This document shows, piece after piece, positions 29,652 to 29,813 of a stretch of DNA of 29,813 nt. A program made the position numbers and the translations under genes. The stretch is from a virus: positions 1-29,813 of the IMG/VR virus record IMGVR_UViG_3300044701_002419; one strand, written 5' to 3'. Under the pieces are notes generated by a model. It made no database searches, was not told the DNA's origin, and worked only from the letters and a program-made list of their open reading frames with translations. The stretch's first letter is position 1, and each line of letters begins with the position of its first letter.

Positions 29652-29813
29652 TTACCTCGTGGGCATGAACAGACCCGCAAGCCGGTTGGCCTGCGCCTGC
29701 TGACGCTTGCGCTCTTCCTCGGCAACGTCAAACTGCTGCTGAAACTGACTCGCCTGCTGCTCCATCTGCTGCTCGGCAATCCGCTGCTGCGAGCGCTGGC
29801 CCATCACGTCTGC
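29652..29813 (-). CDS. Gln-rich protein, C-terminal 53 residues (enters from beyond the window)
   Basis: An open frame from the right edge to TAA at 29652, ending LAGLFMPTR. The visible part is a Gln/Glu/Arg-rich helix (QRIAEQQMEQQASQFQQQFD), similar in composition to the coiled coils of the next two genes. It is presumably another internal virion or tail-tip protein. An internal Met (MGQRSQQR) exists, but the frame is open to the edge, so the real start most likely lies outside. Confidence 0.65.
   Translation of the reverse strand, partial: ADVMGQRSQQRIAEQQMEQQASQFQQQFDVAEEERKRQQAQANRLAGLFMPTR

Overview
The window is part of a high-GC tailed bacteriophage genome (Caudoviricetes). Evidence is a terminase small/large pair, a portal gene, virion genes, a complete lysis cassette and a compact replication module, nearly all packed head-to-tail with stop/start overlaps of 1 to 20 nt. 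The P22-like portal, the long coiled-coil and polyvalent virion proteins and the lack of a recognisable tape-measure or sheath gene favour a short-tailed (podovirus-like) particle. The spanin candidate points to a Gram-negative-type (two-membrane) host. I see no integrase, tRNA, DNA polymerase, capsid gene or RNA polymerase in the window. Both ends cut through genes (portal on the left, a Gln-rich protein on the right).

Layout, left to right. 1-6888 (minus strand, transcribed leftwards): large terminase, an acidic coiled-coil protein, a low-complexity protein, a DUF6321-like protein, a run of beta-rich or repeat-bearing small virion-type proteins, then the portal. 6889-7285: AT-rich intergenic island and the terminator of terS. 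7286-7771 (minus): small terminase. 7772-8214: divergent regulatory region with palindromes. 8215-12659 (plus, the only plus-strand operon): a small protein, a MoxR/CobS-type AAA+ ATPase, a CobT-like protein joining an HExxH segment to a VWA domain, a Cys-rich miniprotein and two small basic proteins. 12720-19343 (minus): early replication/recombination operon, read from a strong-looking promoter with a dyad operator at 19377-19414. In order of transcription it encodes an OB-fold-like protein, a Zn-finger protein, a Cas4/RecB-like nuclease, an HTH protein, a winged-helix replication initiator with iteron-like repeats inside its gene, small acidic and zinc proteins, a PD-(D/E)XK protein, a KGSxQRP microprotein, a primase-helicase and a Holliday-junction-resolvase-like nuclease. 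19452-29813 (minus): late genes, read from a Gln-rich protein through an 846-aa repeat coiled coil, a 250-aa protein and a 1561-aa polyvalent protein to the lysis cassette (membrane protein, HExxH protein, holin, amidase, u-spanin candidate), closed by an intrinsic terminator.

The genes fit three transcription programmes: an early replication operon, a late structural/lysis operon and terminase/portal operon on the same strand, and an opposed accessory operon built around an AAA+/VWA pair. That accessory operon, with its repeated hairpin/Shine-Dalgarno leaders and shared Ser/Thr/Lys-rich protein N-termini, is the least explained part of the window. The second most notable item is a lambda-like origin candidate inside the initiator gene.
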